Assembly (NCBI GenBank): GCA_963969395.1
Contig: OZ017797.1
Location: forward strand, 22,010,001-22,074,000
DNA length: 64,000 nucleotides
Source of the DNA: Pseudoscleropodium purum
Lineage: Eukaryota; Streptophyta; Bryopsida; Hypnales; Brachytheciaceae
Reading direction: 5' to 3'
Shown: positions 24,127-35,607 of the stretch, piece after piece
Numbering within the stretch: position 1 is the first letter of the stretch
Layout: every line of letters starts with the position of its first letter
Position numbers and translations under genes: made by a program
The notes under the pieces: generated by a model
Databases searched by the model: none
Told to the model about the DNA's origin: nothing
What the model saw: the letters and a program-made list of their open reading frames with translations, nothing else

Positions 24127-24440
24127 AATCAAATTAAGAAACAATAATGCAACTGGCTAAGAGAAGTTTGAAACAGTCTTGAACAGTCGAACGTCGCTGG
24201 AAGTGTAGAGAGAGTTCGTACAGGAGGGCGAGAGGATACTTCAAACAGCTCGAAGGCTGTCGTTACATTGCTAAACGTACGTACACACTAGATAAGTCCA
24301 GTTATAGAGCCCAGAATTCCATCCTCAGGCTCCAAAAATTTCCATAGTTACACTACGGAATTGGGTCATGAACTCTGGTGGAGCATTCGGTGAAGAATTT
24401 GATGTCTTGCTGCCCTGCACTGTAACCGATTGGTTGATCC
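24127..24440 (-). repeat. RepB copy 3
   Basis: Direct repeat of 23060-23531, shortened internally. It loses the clean hairpin at its right end; only a diverged GCACTGTAACC..GGTTGATCCAATGAGAG remnant remains. Confidence 0.65.
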
Positions 24441-24986
24441 AATGAGAGATTTGTGATTGAATTTCATGCAACCTTTCTTGGCCAACCGTACGATTGCTCT
24501 GTATGGTTGGCCAAGCAGAGCAACCGCCTGAGGACTCCAGAAAGAGCTTTTTAAAATAAAAAAATTTGACACAAGAATGCAGCGAGGGTTGGCAAAGCTG
24601 AGCAACTGCGTGGGGATTGCAACAAGAGCTTTCATTACTGTTCCAGAAAACTGCTTTGCACAATTGCAGACAACAATGGCGACCGTGAGAGATGGTTACA
24701 GGTGCGACGCTCTATTTGTTTTGTAATTCTATTTTGTCCCAAGCAACTGCACTTTTTGAATAGTGCGCACTCTCATTTTTAAAATTGTGCTCTCTGTTCA
24801 TGTTCATGCGAGGAAATTTATTCTTGCTTTTCATTTGCAGGAAATGTGTTCACAGTCGTGGTTTGTACTGTATAGGCACTTATTGCCTCTTTTGAGCTCA
24901 TTGTCGTTGTGATAAACTGTCACAATAAGCTCCAAATCAATTTTTATTTAAATTAATGAGCATAATTTATTAACTGTGCTTGTTAA

Positions 24987-25440
24987 CCCCTAAAGTCTTA
25001 AGGCCTTTTTTCATTAAAAAACACTTAAAATTACCATTTCTATAGCAAAGAGCAAAAAAAATTTAATATTTTTTTTTATCATATCTAACTGTATGATCTT
25101 GGTACCTTGCTCAACTACATTTTCTGGCTTTGAACCTTCTTAACTTAAAATTTTTGCTCTAATGATTTTTAATCCCTAATATTGAATGATGAAGAATTGA
25201 GTTGAGAGTTTAGGAAAAAGAATTTGAATAAAAAACACTTAGTTTTCACTTATTAAAAAAATATTTACGTAGAAGTAGGTTCAAGATTGAAGAGAAAACT
25301 AAATCATTAAGAGCTATAAGATGAAGTTTAATCACACTAATCTCAAAGGTCAAATTGAAATTTAAAAAATTATATTTTTGGACTATTTTATGTTAATGTG
25401 TTTTTCTATCTTTGCAAAAAAATTCAGGAAATCGTGACAA
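24987..25440 (+). mobile_element. TTAA/CCCC element, right end eroded
   Basis: TTAA at 24983-24986 is followed by CCCCTAAAGTCTTAAGGCC. The next 130 bases match the left part of the element at 7861 (ACCATTTCTATAGCAAA and CATATCTAACTGTATGATCTT). No matching right end is visible before the RepA hairpin at 25495. Confidence 0.5.
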
Positions 25441-25494
25441 ATTTTGAGACTGAGTGCAAGAGCCTCCCCGAAATGCACTGGTGATTTGCTGTGT

Positions 25495-25581
25495 GCATTG
25501 TGAGCGTCTGGTTGACTTAGAGAGATTATGATGTGAATTATCTCAAATCATTTCTCTTAGTCAAGCAGACGTTCGCATTGC
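25495..25581. repeat. Recurring hairpin, CGTCTG variant
   Basis: The left arm GCATTGTGAGCGTCTGGTTG and the reversed right arm GCAATGCGAACGTCTGCTTG both carry CGTCTG where the other hairpin copies carry CTATGG or CCTTGG. Both continue into ACT(T/A)AGAGA. Confidence 0.75.
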
Positions 25582-26195
25582 AAGCATAAGGATTGATAGT
25601 TGGATACGACCGAGTGGGGAATTAGGAATTCAGTGTTCCGAGCTCATGGCCGGTCTGCATTGATTGGGCACCAAAAGAATGGAACGAACTCTGGTTCCTT
25701 GGAGAAACCGCGACGTTCCTTGCATTACTACTGAGAGTCTTCAAAGTCCTGCGGTTCATGCTCAGGTGAGGACACTAATCTACTACTCACTTAACCTCGG
25801 TGTCTTTTTACACACGATATCATTTGTGAAGATGTGGGGATTTACTTTTAGGCTTTTTGTGCATGCACTAACCGTGGTTTAGTCCTTCAGTTTGACAGTT
25901 ACCTCAGCTTGCTGGTGCCCTGGGTACGTTGGAGTTTATGGACCATTCTTGAGAAAACTCTTGATTCTCTTGGCGTTCACGTACTCACTGCTAGACTACC
26001 TGTTCAGTTCCTTTCGATTGCTGAAGTAGGGCTCCCTTGTTACCCGAAATACGGCACGCTTTTGTACCCTGAATTAGACATGATGGCATTGGTACGAGAG
26101 TGGTGGAATTGGAACCGTGGATGTGTCACACCCTCTCATTGATACAGTAAGCTTTGAATGTCCTGATAAGGATACTTCGGAAGATAAGAATGTTC
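25582..26195 (+). repeat. RepA copy 3, full length
   Basis: The most complete RepA. It runs from CAAGCATAAGGATTG through GAACGAACTCTGGTTCCTTG and TAACCTCGGTGTCTTTTTAC to GGATACTTCGGAAG. The reverse complement is nearly identical to 41465-42032. Short frames exist (about 70-77 codons, shared between copies) but carry no known domain. It is probably a non-autonomous element or a repeat body. Confidence 0.85.
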
Positions 26196-26397
26196 TAATT
26201 ATCTTCTTTTCTTTTCCTAAATTTTTTTCTATAATATTTTCAGAATATCAATGTCTTTCTTGTTATCACCCTTGAATGTCTAAGTAATTTATCTTCTCCA
26301 CTGATTTCACCCTTCTACACTCATTACCATGTAACCAAAGTCTTTCTATTATAAAAAGAGGTCTAAGGACCAAGTAGTTTTTTTTTACTTTCCTTAA

Positions 26398-27329
26398 CCC
26401 TTAAAAAGCCAAATGGCATTTTTAGATAGTGTAGTGATTTTGGGTAGCTCACTATTAATAGAGTTTTTAGTTTTAGTTTTGAAATTTTTACACAACATGG
26501 ACTCTGGAAGTAGCTTTAAGGTGCGAAAATTTTCATAATTTTTCACTACATTTTTAAGAAGTTATCACATGATATGTAATTTTCACAACTTGGCGGACAT
26601 CTAGGAAACTCAAAAAATTTCATAAGAAATCACTTTTTTTTTAAATAAAAATTTGAAATTGGTTTTCTAGATTTATATACACATGGAAAGCTTTGAATCA
26701 TTCCATTTGATTAATGAGATGACAATTATGAAGAGCTTTAGTTTGCAAGTAGTTATAGAATCTCTACTTTAAGATAAACTTTGAAGTCCTTCATTTATCT
26801 CAATTTTTCATATTTTTGAAAAAAATTAAAACAATGAGTGTAGATTGTTTATTACATCATTAAAACCATTGGGGTTGGCATTTTTTTAATTTCATAACTA
26901 AACTCTTAACAATTTAGTATTTTAAATCATTTCCCTACTTCTTTCTACTTACTATTTTTTTCAAGCATGAATTTGAAATTCTTTTGTTTGAATTTTTTTA
27001 TATATGTTTTCAACTCATTTCTTCAACATGTTATAAAGAGTTACAAGATATAGGGTCTACACATTTTTGTGTGAAAAGTTTGAAAGATGAAATCTAACCA
27101 TTTGGGAAGAGTTGAGAATCCTTCTTTTTGAAATTTAAGTGACTTGATCTTGTGAATGGTAAGGTTTTTTATTCTTGAATTTTAGGTGGGTGTACTTTAA
27201 CAAGTTAACTAAGAGATCCTATCGTTGAATTTTTTATTAAATGAATATAGATGAAGATTTTAGCTTTGCTTTGGATTTGAGTACTTTGAAGTAGTCATTA
27301 GGCCTAAAAACACCAAAAACCTTTAGAGG
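26398..27329. mobile_element. TTAA-flanked element, subfamily with AACATG(G/T)AC block
   Basis: TTAA at 26394-26397 is followed by CCCTTAAAAAGCC; the right end CCTTTAGAGG is followed by TTAA at 27330-27333. The interior aligns with 52556-53160 (shared AGAGTTTTTA, ACAACATG, GAAGTAG.TTTA.GG) and partly with 45098-46095. It is non-coding. Confidence 0.6.
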
Positions 27330-27334
27330 TTAAA

Positions 27335-28170
27335 GCATCATATAACTACTTTTATCTTGTAGGCACTTAATCCCTTTTATTATGAATATTTATTTATTGT
27401 AAGTTGTATTACTTCAAGCGATGTTTCTAAGTAGATTTATCATTTCCAAATAATATAGTTTCATAATATATTAAATTTGATCATCTTCTTAGTGAGATAA
27501 TCCAAAAAAAGATCATTGTAGTAAATTAATTTAATGGAAAAGACCTAAGTATTCAATATACTCTTTGTGCAAAAAAAATCAATAACAAGAATCAATGATA
27601 TTTAAACCAACAATTATTTCACCAATCATTGTAAAATCTAATTCTATACAATTCCAATACATCATAATTTTCTAAATTTTTATTATGAAATATTTTGATG
27701 AATATTCAAAATTAAATACATTTTATTGATCCACCAAAGATCAATGAAGTGCTTTTAAATTTGATTCCATCAATAATTTCTGCCATTGTTGTATAGTAAT
27801 TAGATTCTTCTCCCTTGGTCCCAAGGAGGGAGCATTAGAAAAAATCTAGACCCTACACAAGGCCATTTGATTGCATAAAAATGTGCTATTACAGAAAAAA
27901 AGATTAATAATACAATAAAAATTACTATTATTTTTTGGCCCATGTAATCACCCGTATGTCATTCAAGACTAGAGACTAAAAAAATTTCAAAAACAAAAAC
28001 AAAAATACTTTTCTTTTGTCTAGATTTTCACATTTGTTGAAAGTCAAATGGTCCTCTACAACTCTATAAGGGCCACATTTTCTCTAATGGTATATATCTT
28101 TCTAATACTGATATTCCTTTGAGGGACCATCAAATTAATTGGCCCTAATTGGTTTGCAAAAAGTGTTGAT
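27335..28170. other. AT-rich, no gene seen
   Basis: Only short frames and homopolymer-rich sequence; no terminal repeats that I can pair. Confidence 0.4.
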
Positions 28171-28174
28171 TAAT

Positions 28175-28700
28175 GTTTTGGAAAGCCACTTTGGATTTTG
28201 AGGAATGAGAAAAGAGGCCCTCTACATTGATTCACAATGTCACATTTGTAACATTTTTTTAATATAAACTTCCAAAATTATATGATAAAATTATATTTTA
28301 AAACATATCTAAACTTTGTTCCATTTCCTTCAATCATTCTTGTGTTGTTTGCATCCTCCAATCTAAATCTTCAATGGAGATCAATTGTCCAATACAACAG
28401 CATGTATATGAATGTGGAGAATGATTAAAGATGCCTTGTAAGATGAGGCTAAGCTAGTAGCATTTTTCCTCTAAGTAATTCTTTGCTAAAGATTTAAATT
28501 TTAGGTTCCAAAGTTATATTGGTCAAAGTAAGAATATAGACAAAATCTTTAGCAATTTGTGGGATTATTGCAAACAAAGGAGTTGAAGTAAAGAAAACAA
28601 CCATACCAAATTGGAGAATGGGTGATAGTCTATAGATATGCAATAAATTAGAAAATTCACCATTAGTATTGTAAAAAAATTAGGATTTCTTGATAGTGTA
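28175..28700 (+). repeat. Dispersed AT-rich repeat, copy 2
   Basis: Direct, moderately diverged copy of 5865-6310. The stretch that follows, 28692-28810, matches about 9640-9790. Confidence 0.65.
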
Positions 28701-28810
28701 TACTATGTTGTAAACATCAACATATAAAAAATGCACAAATACAAGTGTGCAACACTTGTAGACTCATAGAATATTTACTTTGAGGACCTTTTGATTTTGT
28801 AAACATTGCT

Positions 28811-30110
28811 TTCATTGCTTTCCTTTTTATAAAGCAATCAACACTAAAAAAATGTATATTCAATGTGTGAAAATACATGCTCAATACAAGAAACACTCGA
28901 CATGGGCATATACAAAATCTTTTATGCAAAATTGACACAAGTTTAGTTGTGCTTCTTTTGAGATTGATCAACACTTGCATAGGGGTAGTTGAAGCTAATG
29001 TCTACAATAGAAGATGGAAAAAGACTCAAGAAAAAACATATTGTTGACCATAATACATGAAAGATCTAAAAACCTTGCTAAACACAATGTTATATATATC
29101 AAATTTCTTTAACACAACCTTCTTTCTAGAAAGGCCCTATCCACTTGTGTCATCTTTGTATTCACCTTGCCTAAAATAAATGCCAATACTATTCAAGACA
29201 AAGAAGAGATGCAATTCTTGGAATTTTTTCCATATATTACATTAAGATTGAGAGACATACATGTGTATAAACAAATATAAGTGTTGTATTTCTAGATTAG
29301 TTTGTTGCAATTCACTCTCTATAAAATGAATTAAGGAAAATTTTCCTATAACTAAGCATATTTACTATTTGGGTTTCATAGAGAAACTATTTGTCAACTC
29401 ACATATTTTCAAGATATTGAGAAGTTCAAGAAAAGTCATTTGCTACAAGTAGAATCAAGACATACATACAAGAAATGAATTTCATGTGATTTTTCAAATT
29501 TTGTTTAGACTAAATTGGTAAAGCAGGGGTTGACCCATCCTAAGCCATCCTCTAATGTATCCCCTCCCCAAGTCCATTGTCATAATGCTAAAGGGTTGTC
29601 TAAGATTGTGGTAATGGATGGTTGACTCTCACAAATGGAAGAGTCTAGTAGATGTCAAAATTAGGTGACGGACAACATTGGATTGTTCTACTTTAGGGCC
29701 AATTTACACAAGGTCCAAACCAAGGACTATGAACACTCCAAGGTACCCCACTTTGTTAGATGTGACCATTCAAAGCAAGATCTTAAGACAAAAAATAGTA
29801 ATGGCACTTTGCATGGTCTTGGTGTAAATCCAAGAGAAATAATAGCTAGGCTATATCTTTTTATTATTAGATCCAACATTGCCAATTGTAAGATCAATTA
29901 AACAAACAAAATCTATGGTTGTGAGGTTTTAGCCCATCATAGTCTCCTAGAAATCTATAAGAGATGGTCAAGAAAAAGGCTCTCCAAAATAGGCAAAACA
30001 TTATCTACTTTTGTCATGTAGGATTATAAGTGGACTTGTCATTCATGAAAAATGGCATGGGCCTTGACCAAACACTACAAGAAAATGAAACCCTAATTAA
30101 CAATCTAAGA
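28811..30110. other. AT-rich, no gene assigned
   Basis: A lone CACTACAAGAAAATG at 30071, typical of a CACTA-element end, has no partner nearby. The upstream part of the hAT transposase gene may once have lain here, but I cannot read it. Confidence 0.35.
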
Positions 30111-30129
30111 TTAATGCATTTATGTTGAT

Positions 30130-31986
30130 TATAACAATTTTATTTTGGGGAAAGTCACCATGCATGGGGAAGGTATTGCATATCATGAGGAAGTTATAGA
30201 AGCATGTATATACATTAAGAAGCTTGCCATTTAGTTTGTGTGAGAGATTTGCAATCCCATTGGAACAATCCTTTAACCACCAGAGGCAAATGGTGGAGAA
30301 CGATCTACATTCTACCACAACTCTTTTGAACCCATATCTACTTCATGACAAAGAACTAGCCAACGATGCAGATGCAATATTGGCATGCAAACGTATTTTA
30401 AAGAAAATATGTAAATCAAATGACTACACAGTAGTGGTCAGGGAATTCATGGCTTTTTGACATAGGGAACCTCCATTCCATATAATGTTGAATCCAAGAG
30501 AACAAATGTTGTCTGCACATGCTTGGTGGAATTTTGAGGGTGCATGTGGCAAGCTTATAGCTCCATTAGCAAAGAGGATATTGGCCCAACCAGTATCATC
30601 ATCTTCATGTAATCAAAATTGGAGTAGCTATTCTTTCATTCACAACAAATTGCAAAATAAGTTGAAGTCAAAGAGAGTAGGGGATTTGGTGTATGTGTAT
30701 ACCAATTCCAAAGTTTTAGCCATGTCAAAAGAAAAAGCTAAAAAAAGTAGTACCATGATAACATGGAGTCAGAGGATTCGGATAGACTGATGTTAAAAGA
30801 TGATGATGACGAGGATGACAAAAAGGGACAAGAATGACGAGAATGATTTGTATCTTACACATCCTTTGAATGATGAAGACGCTACAGAAAACATTCACAA
30901 TTTGGGCAATGATATGTATTATAACCGTAATCACTGCAATGCTAACGTTCAAGGCAATTCAAACAATACATATACTTTACTGAAGATGAAGACAATATAA
31001 GGACAAATGAAAATCTCCCTTCAATAGTTACATATTGCAATGGAACTAGATACATGAGTAGCCAAAATGTTATATCGGAAAAGGAAGTTATTAATGCTGA
31101 AGAGATGGAGCCAAATGAGAATACAGTTGGCAATGATGGAACAAATGAAGCGGTTCTAATTTTGAAGTCTCCATCTGTGGCACTAGAGATGGTGCAAGGA
31201 AATGTCGACCAAAATGACAAGAGAGGATGTGGAGTCATTGAGGTGGTCAGGTGGACGTCCAAAAGGATGTGGGCAACAATAGTGGCGATAAGAATGAATT
31301 AAATATTGAAGTACAGAATAATAGTGGTTCAACGGGGATGGTATCTACAAATTCAGTTCTTTTAGAGAGTGACAAAGGAAAGAAGCCAATGAAGTCAATT
31401 CCTCAAGTACCAAGATCTAGTGCTCTTCCACTAACACCGTTGAAGCCCGTTAGCACCGGATTGGATGGTTTCAAAAGAAAGTTCTCCAAACATTAATCTA
31501 CAGAAAGTGGTATCATTACCTATAGTCCAATTGATACAAATAATAATGAGACACTATTGAAATCTATTCGTGCTCGACATTTAGGAAAAGCAGCAGTACA
31601 AAAACCAATCAAATCAACAAACTGCACTCCACAAATTCTGAAAAAAGTCAAAATGGAGATAACTGTTCACGGACAAGTTGACTCTAAATCAAAACTTGTG
31701 GTCCAAAAATTGAATAAGGGGAAAATAAAAAGAGAGATGCAACCTTTTGCTATCTCTCTAGTGAAGAAAAAGAACCCCCTTAATGAAGATGTCATTGCTT
31801 CCTCAAACAAACAAACAAACAAAAATCCCTATTAGAAAAGTTCCTACTAATTCTTACAAAATTAAAAGGGAAAAAATAGATCCGAAAGAAGGAAGATTAT
31901 CTACTTTGAAGGAAGGCTTGAAGAAGACAACGATATTTGATTTAGATGATATAGAAGATGACTTTGACAATGAAGATTTTGCATGA
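30130..31986 (+). pseudogene. hAT-superfamily transposase, C-terminal half, decayed, with long charged tail
   Basis: The second open segment (30485 onward) contains SAHAWWNFEGACGKLIAPLA, RILAQPVSSSSCNQNWSSY, then SFIHNKLQNKLKSKRVGDLV. This is the hAT C-terminal dimerisation region, in which plant proteins normally show a WW..G, LA..IL..P.SSS..ERNWS.., IH...RNRL..R..DLV.V pattern; the usual ER before NWS is NQ here. The preceding segment (30224-30460) is in register apart from one TGA. After the dimerisation region the frame runs into ESEDSDRLMLKDDDDEDDKK. Three further open stretches (31054-31302, 31251-31496, 31557-31986) are Lys/Ser/Asn-rich and end LDDIEDDFDNEDFA before a stop. The stretches are separated by stops and shifts, so the gene is dead. 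A tail of about 400 codons is unusual for hAT proteins. The N-terminal zinc finger and catalytic core are not visible. Confidence 0.75.
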
Positions 31987-31989
31987 AGA

Positions 31990-32660
31990 GCTAGAGGAGA
32001 GAGTAGCAAGGTTGAAGTAAAAGGAGATGTTGATTGGCATTCATAGGAATTGAGGAGATGTAAGCTTAGGTGTTTGAGTGTCTAGTTGCTCATGATATAT
32101 TGAGTACTTAATGACAATGGATTGTTTAATTATTTCAATACAAGAATAGTTTACTTATTGATGATATAAATCCCTTTAACCTATTAGGGTTTTAGTGTAA
32201 TTTTGTTTCAAAATCCAAGTGAAATCCTACAAAAGAATTAAAAATGGATTATGTATTTCCTTTTTTAAATGGAACATGATGTACTAGTACATTGCAATAC
32301 CAATGGCTTTCTTGTGCATGTCATATTGTTCTGTTGTATAATTCCATCTTTTTCAATGATAATTGCAATATAAGAAAAATAGAAACCCAAGTTCAAATGA
32401 CCACAAGTAATTTTTAGTAAAAACATTGATAACACTAACATCCAAACCCCTAAACCGCCCGCCTAAACTGCTAGAACCCCCATCTGCCCCATTGTGCCCC
32501 GTTTGTCCTGATCATCCACCCCATCCACCGAGATCCGTTTGTTGCACCTTGTCCAAGCCATCCACCTTCCAATAGTGTGAAGGACATTACTTCCGTTGGA
32601 GTCCATACGGACGGACATCCAGATCAGGGACATGAATTTGGAGTGGACATTCTGATTTGT
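31990..32660. other. Junction region between hAT gene and Ty3/gypsy
   Basis: AT-rich to 32440, then a C-rich block (32450-32650) with GGACGGACATCC-type motifs resembling the subterminal sequence of the hAT-like family. It may be a further eroded end of that family; termini are not resolved. Confidence 0.35.
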
Positions 32661-32662
32661 CA

Positions 32663-33122
32663 ATCCTACGAAATTAGCTCATTTTATTGCAACCACTAAG
32701 AGTGGATTTGAGTGGAATTGCCAAGCTATACCTTCATCACATTTGGAAATACCATAGCTTACCCGATGAAGTTATATCTGATAGAGGACCTATTGTTGTA
32801 TCCAAGTTCATGAGAAGATTATATGAGCTCTTACGAATTCGACATGCTCCAACGACAACTTTCCATCTCTAAGTAAATGGGCAAATAGAACGTGTCAACC
32901 AAGTCTTAAAGTAGCTTCTATACATGTTCACAACAAGACAACAGGACAATTGGGTCGATTTTCTGCCTATTGCCAAATTTGCATATAATAATGTGACTCA
33001 TTCTACCACGAGATTATCACCCTTTTACATGATATATGGCTATCATTCTTCATTTTTGTTTGCAACTCCATCAACGGCCATAGTTCTAGCTATTGAGGAT
33101 CGAATTTGATACCTGCACCAAA
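32663..33122 (+). pseudogene. Ty3/gypsy integrase fragment, 5' part
   Basis: The reading begins at KLAHFIATTKSG (typical integrase core entry), shifts frame near 32700, then gives HIWKYHSLPDEVISDRGP, the core segment with the second catalytic aspartate. After one stop comes NGQIERVNQVL, which holds the catalytic glutamate region, and after another stop [20 protein letters not shown]. The order and spacing match plant Ty3/gypsy integrases. It ends abruptly at 33122 where the hAT-like element begins and resumes at 36666. Several stops and frameshifts make it non-functional. The upstream protease, reverse transcriptase and RNase H are absent. Confidence 0.85.
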
Positions 33123-33220
33123 CATGGTTGTCATAACGGGCGAGTCAGGGTTGACGAATCTCTACATCTACCCCAAAATAGCGTTCATAACTCGGACGTC
33201 CGGACGCAGCGTCCCTCCCG

Positions 33221-33430
33221 TCGTCGGAAGGCGGACGGGCAGGGTGGACGGCCTAAGGCGGACGCCCAGATCGTGCGAACCACATCAGTCCGCGTGTCGA
33301 TCGGATAGCTGTACCGGGGCGGACGGGTATCGGGGCGGACGGGGGGATAGGCGGATGGGGCTGTCCCGGCGGACACTGTGTCCGCCAACCGTGAATGTTA
33401 GCGGACGCTGCGGACACAGCGGACGCGTCC
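33221..33430 (+). repeat. GCGGAC subterminal repeat array
   Basis: About eight GCGGAC or close variants in 210 bases on the plus strand, in a GC-rich patch that stands out sharply from the AT-rich window. The position just inside the hAT-like left end fits transposase-binding subterminal repeats. The patch also resembles CpG-rich sequence spared from decay. Confidence 0.6.
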
Positions 33431-33589
33431 AGATGTCCTGTTAACCCTAGGGCGAGTTAAGGTCATCAGAACGAACGGATGGTCCGGATGGCTTTAATTT
33501 TGTAACTTGTGCAATTTTGCGGAATGACACGTCACCTTGGAATGCAAAATCCAGGGTGCGGATGCCTTTAGGGTTTAGATTAGGGCGCA

Positions 33590-33715
33590 GACTTCACTGT
33601 CAACGTCAAGGCGCGGACTTGTACAGGTCGGGCGTGGACTTCACCGTGGAGCACCAAGGCGTGGACTTGTACAGGTTGGGCGTGGAGCTCAACATTAGAG
33701 GCGGGCAGGACGCGG
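33590..33715 (+). repeat. Degenerate GGCG-GGACTT repeat
   Basis: Units of the form GGCG(C/T)GGACTTGTACAGGT and GGGCGTGGACTTCACCGTGG alternate about four times with a period near 27 bases. Confidence 0.6.
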
Positions 33716-33754
33716 ATTTTATTTTATGGATTCTATAAGGTAGAAGGTCTGTAA

Positions 33755-34205
33755 CCCCTTAAGGACTTTGTCCATTGCGAAATGGTCAAACTCCTTATTT
33801 GAACTAATTTCAGCCTTTTGAATATTGTTCAAACAACAATCTCAAATTTTCAGTACACTTTCTTTGAAAGACAAAAAAATTTGGCACCTAGCCCAAGTTG
33901 TTTTAATTTGGTTGGATCATTCTTGAATTAGTTTTGAATTTCCAAACAAGATATGTGATAGGTTCCTATTTGTGATCCCCAATTGTCCATAAATTGTTCA
34001 TTTCAATTTCTAGAGAAAAATGATAAAAAAAAAGAAAAAGCAAGAAGAATGATTTGCTCTTGCATTCATGAATAGTTTTTTTTTTCAATTTATTCAATGA
34101 TATAGGAGGTCAATTCAAGAACCATTTCCAATCCATTCCAATGCCATATACTGTAGCGATTTAGATGCCTAAATAGTTTTTGAGCCTCCTACCTTAGAGG
34201 GGATT
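33755..34205. mobile_element. Possible small TTAA-type segment inside the hAT-like element
   Basis: Begins TAACCCCTTAAGGACTTTG and is followed by CCATTGCGAAATGGTCAAAC, which matches the left end of 35608-36460. The right boundary AGAGGGGATTTAA is only approximate. Confidence 0.4.
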
Positions 34206-34594
34206 TAAAGAGCAAACATATGAAATTGATATATTTTCATTTAAAATAATGCCCAATTTGTCATTCAGGTCAATGTGCTTCTTATATTAAATAGGATTAG
34301 TATATAATATATTCCACATGATTGTACTCAACAGTGTCCAATGTTTCCAACATGCATGTCAAATACAAAAATATTACACATATTAGTAGGCTTCAATGTT
34401 TGTGATAACCAAAACTGTTTATATAATTCATGCATTGCAAAGTACAATAACAATACAATGAATCTATACTTCCAAATTCCGCCCACTTCCTCATAGGTTA
34501 TCTAAGACATTCCTCTAGCTTCTCGTCCATCTTTCTTCCAATTGCTACAATTCTCTTCAACTCTTAAAGACACGAGATCTACCATCAATGCAAC

Positions 34595-35332
34595 TCAATT
34601 ATTGAAACGACTCAACCTACGAACTCTTTGGGCACATGGATCTGCTACATTAGCATCTCGAACGACAACATCATCATCCTTTGGTGCCTCATCATAGTTT
34701 GGGTCATCCTCGTCATTGGCATCTTTGTTGCTTTCATATTCATCTTCTGCTTCACCACTGTTTGTAGTCCAATGTCCTTCAACTTCTGAGTTTTCATTTT
34801 GAAGTTCTACAATAGTTTGACCTTGACTACGTTTGCGCTTGAACCTCTTATGACATTGTGCGTTGGGATCTTCTGCATCAAAATTTATAGTGGGCCCACT
34901 TGGAACTTGAGGAACAACAAATGCCGGGGTTGACCTACTAGGTCCTGGTGCGTATGTATTCAAGAACGGTTCTATCACCCTATTCGGGTCTCTTGCCTCT
35001 ATTCCGAGGAGTGGACGGTTAGTAGGCCTTGACGATGATGCTTCTCCAATATGTTGAGCTTCTGTTCCTCCACAGCCTCTAGTCACTCCAAGACCTCCAG
35101 TCACTCCACGGCCTCCAATCACTCTACGGCCTCCAGCCCTTCCACGGCCTCTTGTCCTTCCACGGCCTCTTGTCCTTCCACGGCCTCTTGTCCTTCCACG
35201 GCCTCCCGTCCTTCCACGGCCTTGTTGATATTTACCCACTTCATGATGAAAGGGCGTCAGTGTCAGATGTTCTAGACACATTGAAGAAGGCCCCCCACTC
35301 TTGGACCATGCCAGATATTTGTTATGGTACAT
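34595..35332 (-). CDS. RGG-rich open reading frame inside the hAT-like element
   Basis: This 245-codon frame is the longest open frame in the window. From an ATG at 35332 it runs through a short lead, an array of RGRGRT repeats (about residues 38-80), a serine/proline region, a basic patch CHKRFKRKRSQGQ and an acidic tail (DEDDPNYDEAPKDDD) ending RRLSRFNN. RGG boxes of this kind bind nucleic acid in many families. There is no transposase motif. The repeat array is encoded by an 18-base minisatellite. The frame could be the last exon of an element-encoded protein, or an accident of the repeat keeping the frame open. The function is unknown. Confidence 0.4.
   Translation of the reverse strand: MYHNKYLAWSKSGGPSSMCLEHLTLTPFHHEVGKYQQGRGRTGGRGRTRGRGRTRGRGRTRGRGRAGGRRVIGGRGVTGGLGVTRGCGGTEAQHIGEASSSRPTNRPLLGIEARDPNRVIEPFLNTYAPGPSRSTPAFVVPQVPSGPTINFDAEDPNAQCHKRFKRKRSQGQTIVELQNENSEVEGHWTTNSGEAEDEYESNKDANDEDDPNYDEAPKDDDVVVRDANVADPCAQRVRRLSRFNN
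35080..35222 (-). repeat. 18-base coding minisatellite
   Basis: The plus strand shows CCTCTTGTCCTTCCACGG in three or four near-identical successive copies, with diverged copies on both sides. In the minus-strand frame this encodes RGRGRT units. Confidence 0.85.
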
Positions 35333-35607
35333 AGTTTTTTGTTTTTCTAATTTTTTGGTAGTTTAGTGTATAGTTTAGGTGTAGAAGGTAAATCATCCTC
35401 ATAGGGGACCATGTGTACCTACTTGGCAATTGCCAAACATCACAAATATATATAAAATCGAAAGTACAATATACTCAAAATCCCATTTTCTATGAATGTG
35501 CCATTTCATTGTTCTTTCCTCATGGCAATTTTTATGACTTCAATGAATTGACGATATTGTAGTAAATAAAAACCATAAATGCAATAGCTTTCAATAAAAA
35601 TACTTAA

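Noticed and set aside
25582..26195. RepA as a protein-coding gene
   Set aside because: Short frames of about 70-77 codons are shared by near-identical copies only and are broken in diverged copies; there is no known domain.
30071..30085. CACTACAAGAAAATG as the end of a CACTA element
   Set aside because: No mirror end was found at a reasonable distance and no 3-base duplication can be tested.
35080..35222. Possible CRISPR-like array
   Set aside because: Direct tandem 18-base units without unique spacers, in plant-type DNA; it is a minisatellite.
35051..35334. Plus-strand serine/histidine-rich frames over the RGG region
   Set aside because: They are mirror frames of the 18-base minisatellite encoding the reverse-strand RGRGRT array.
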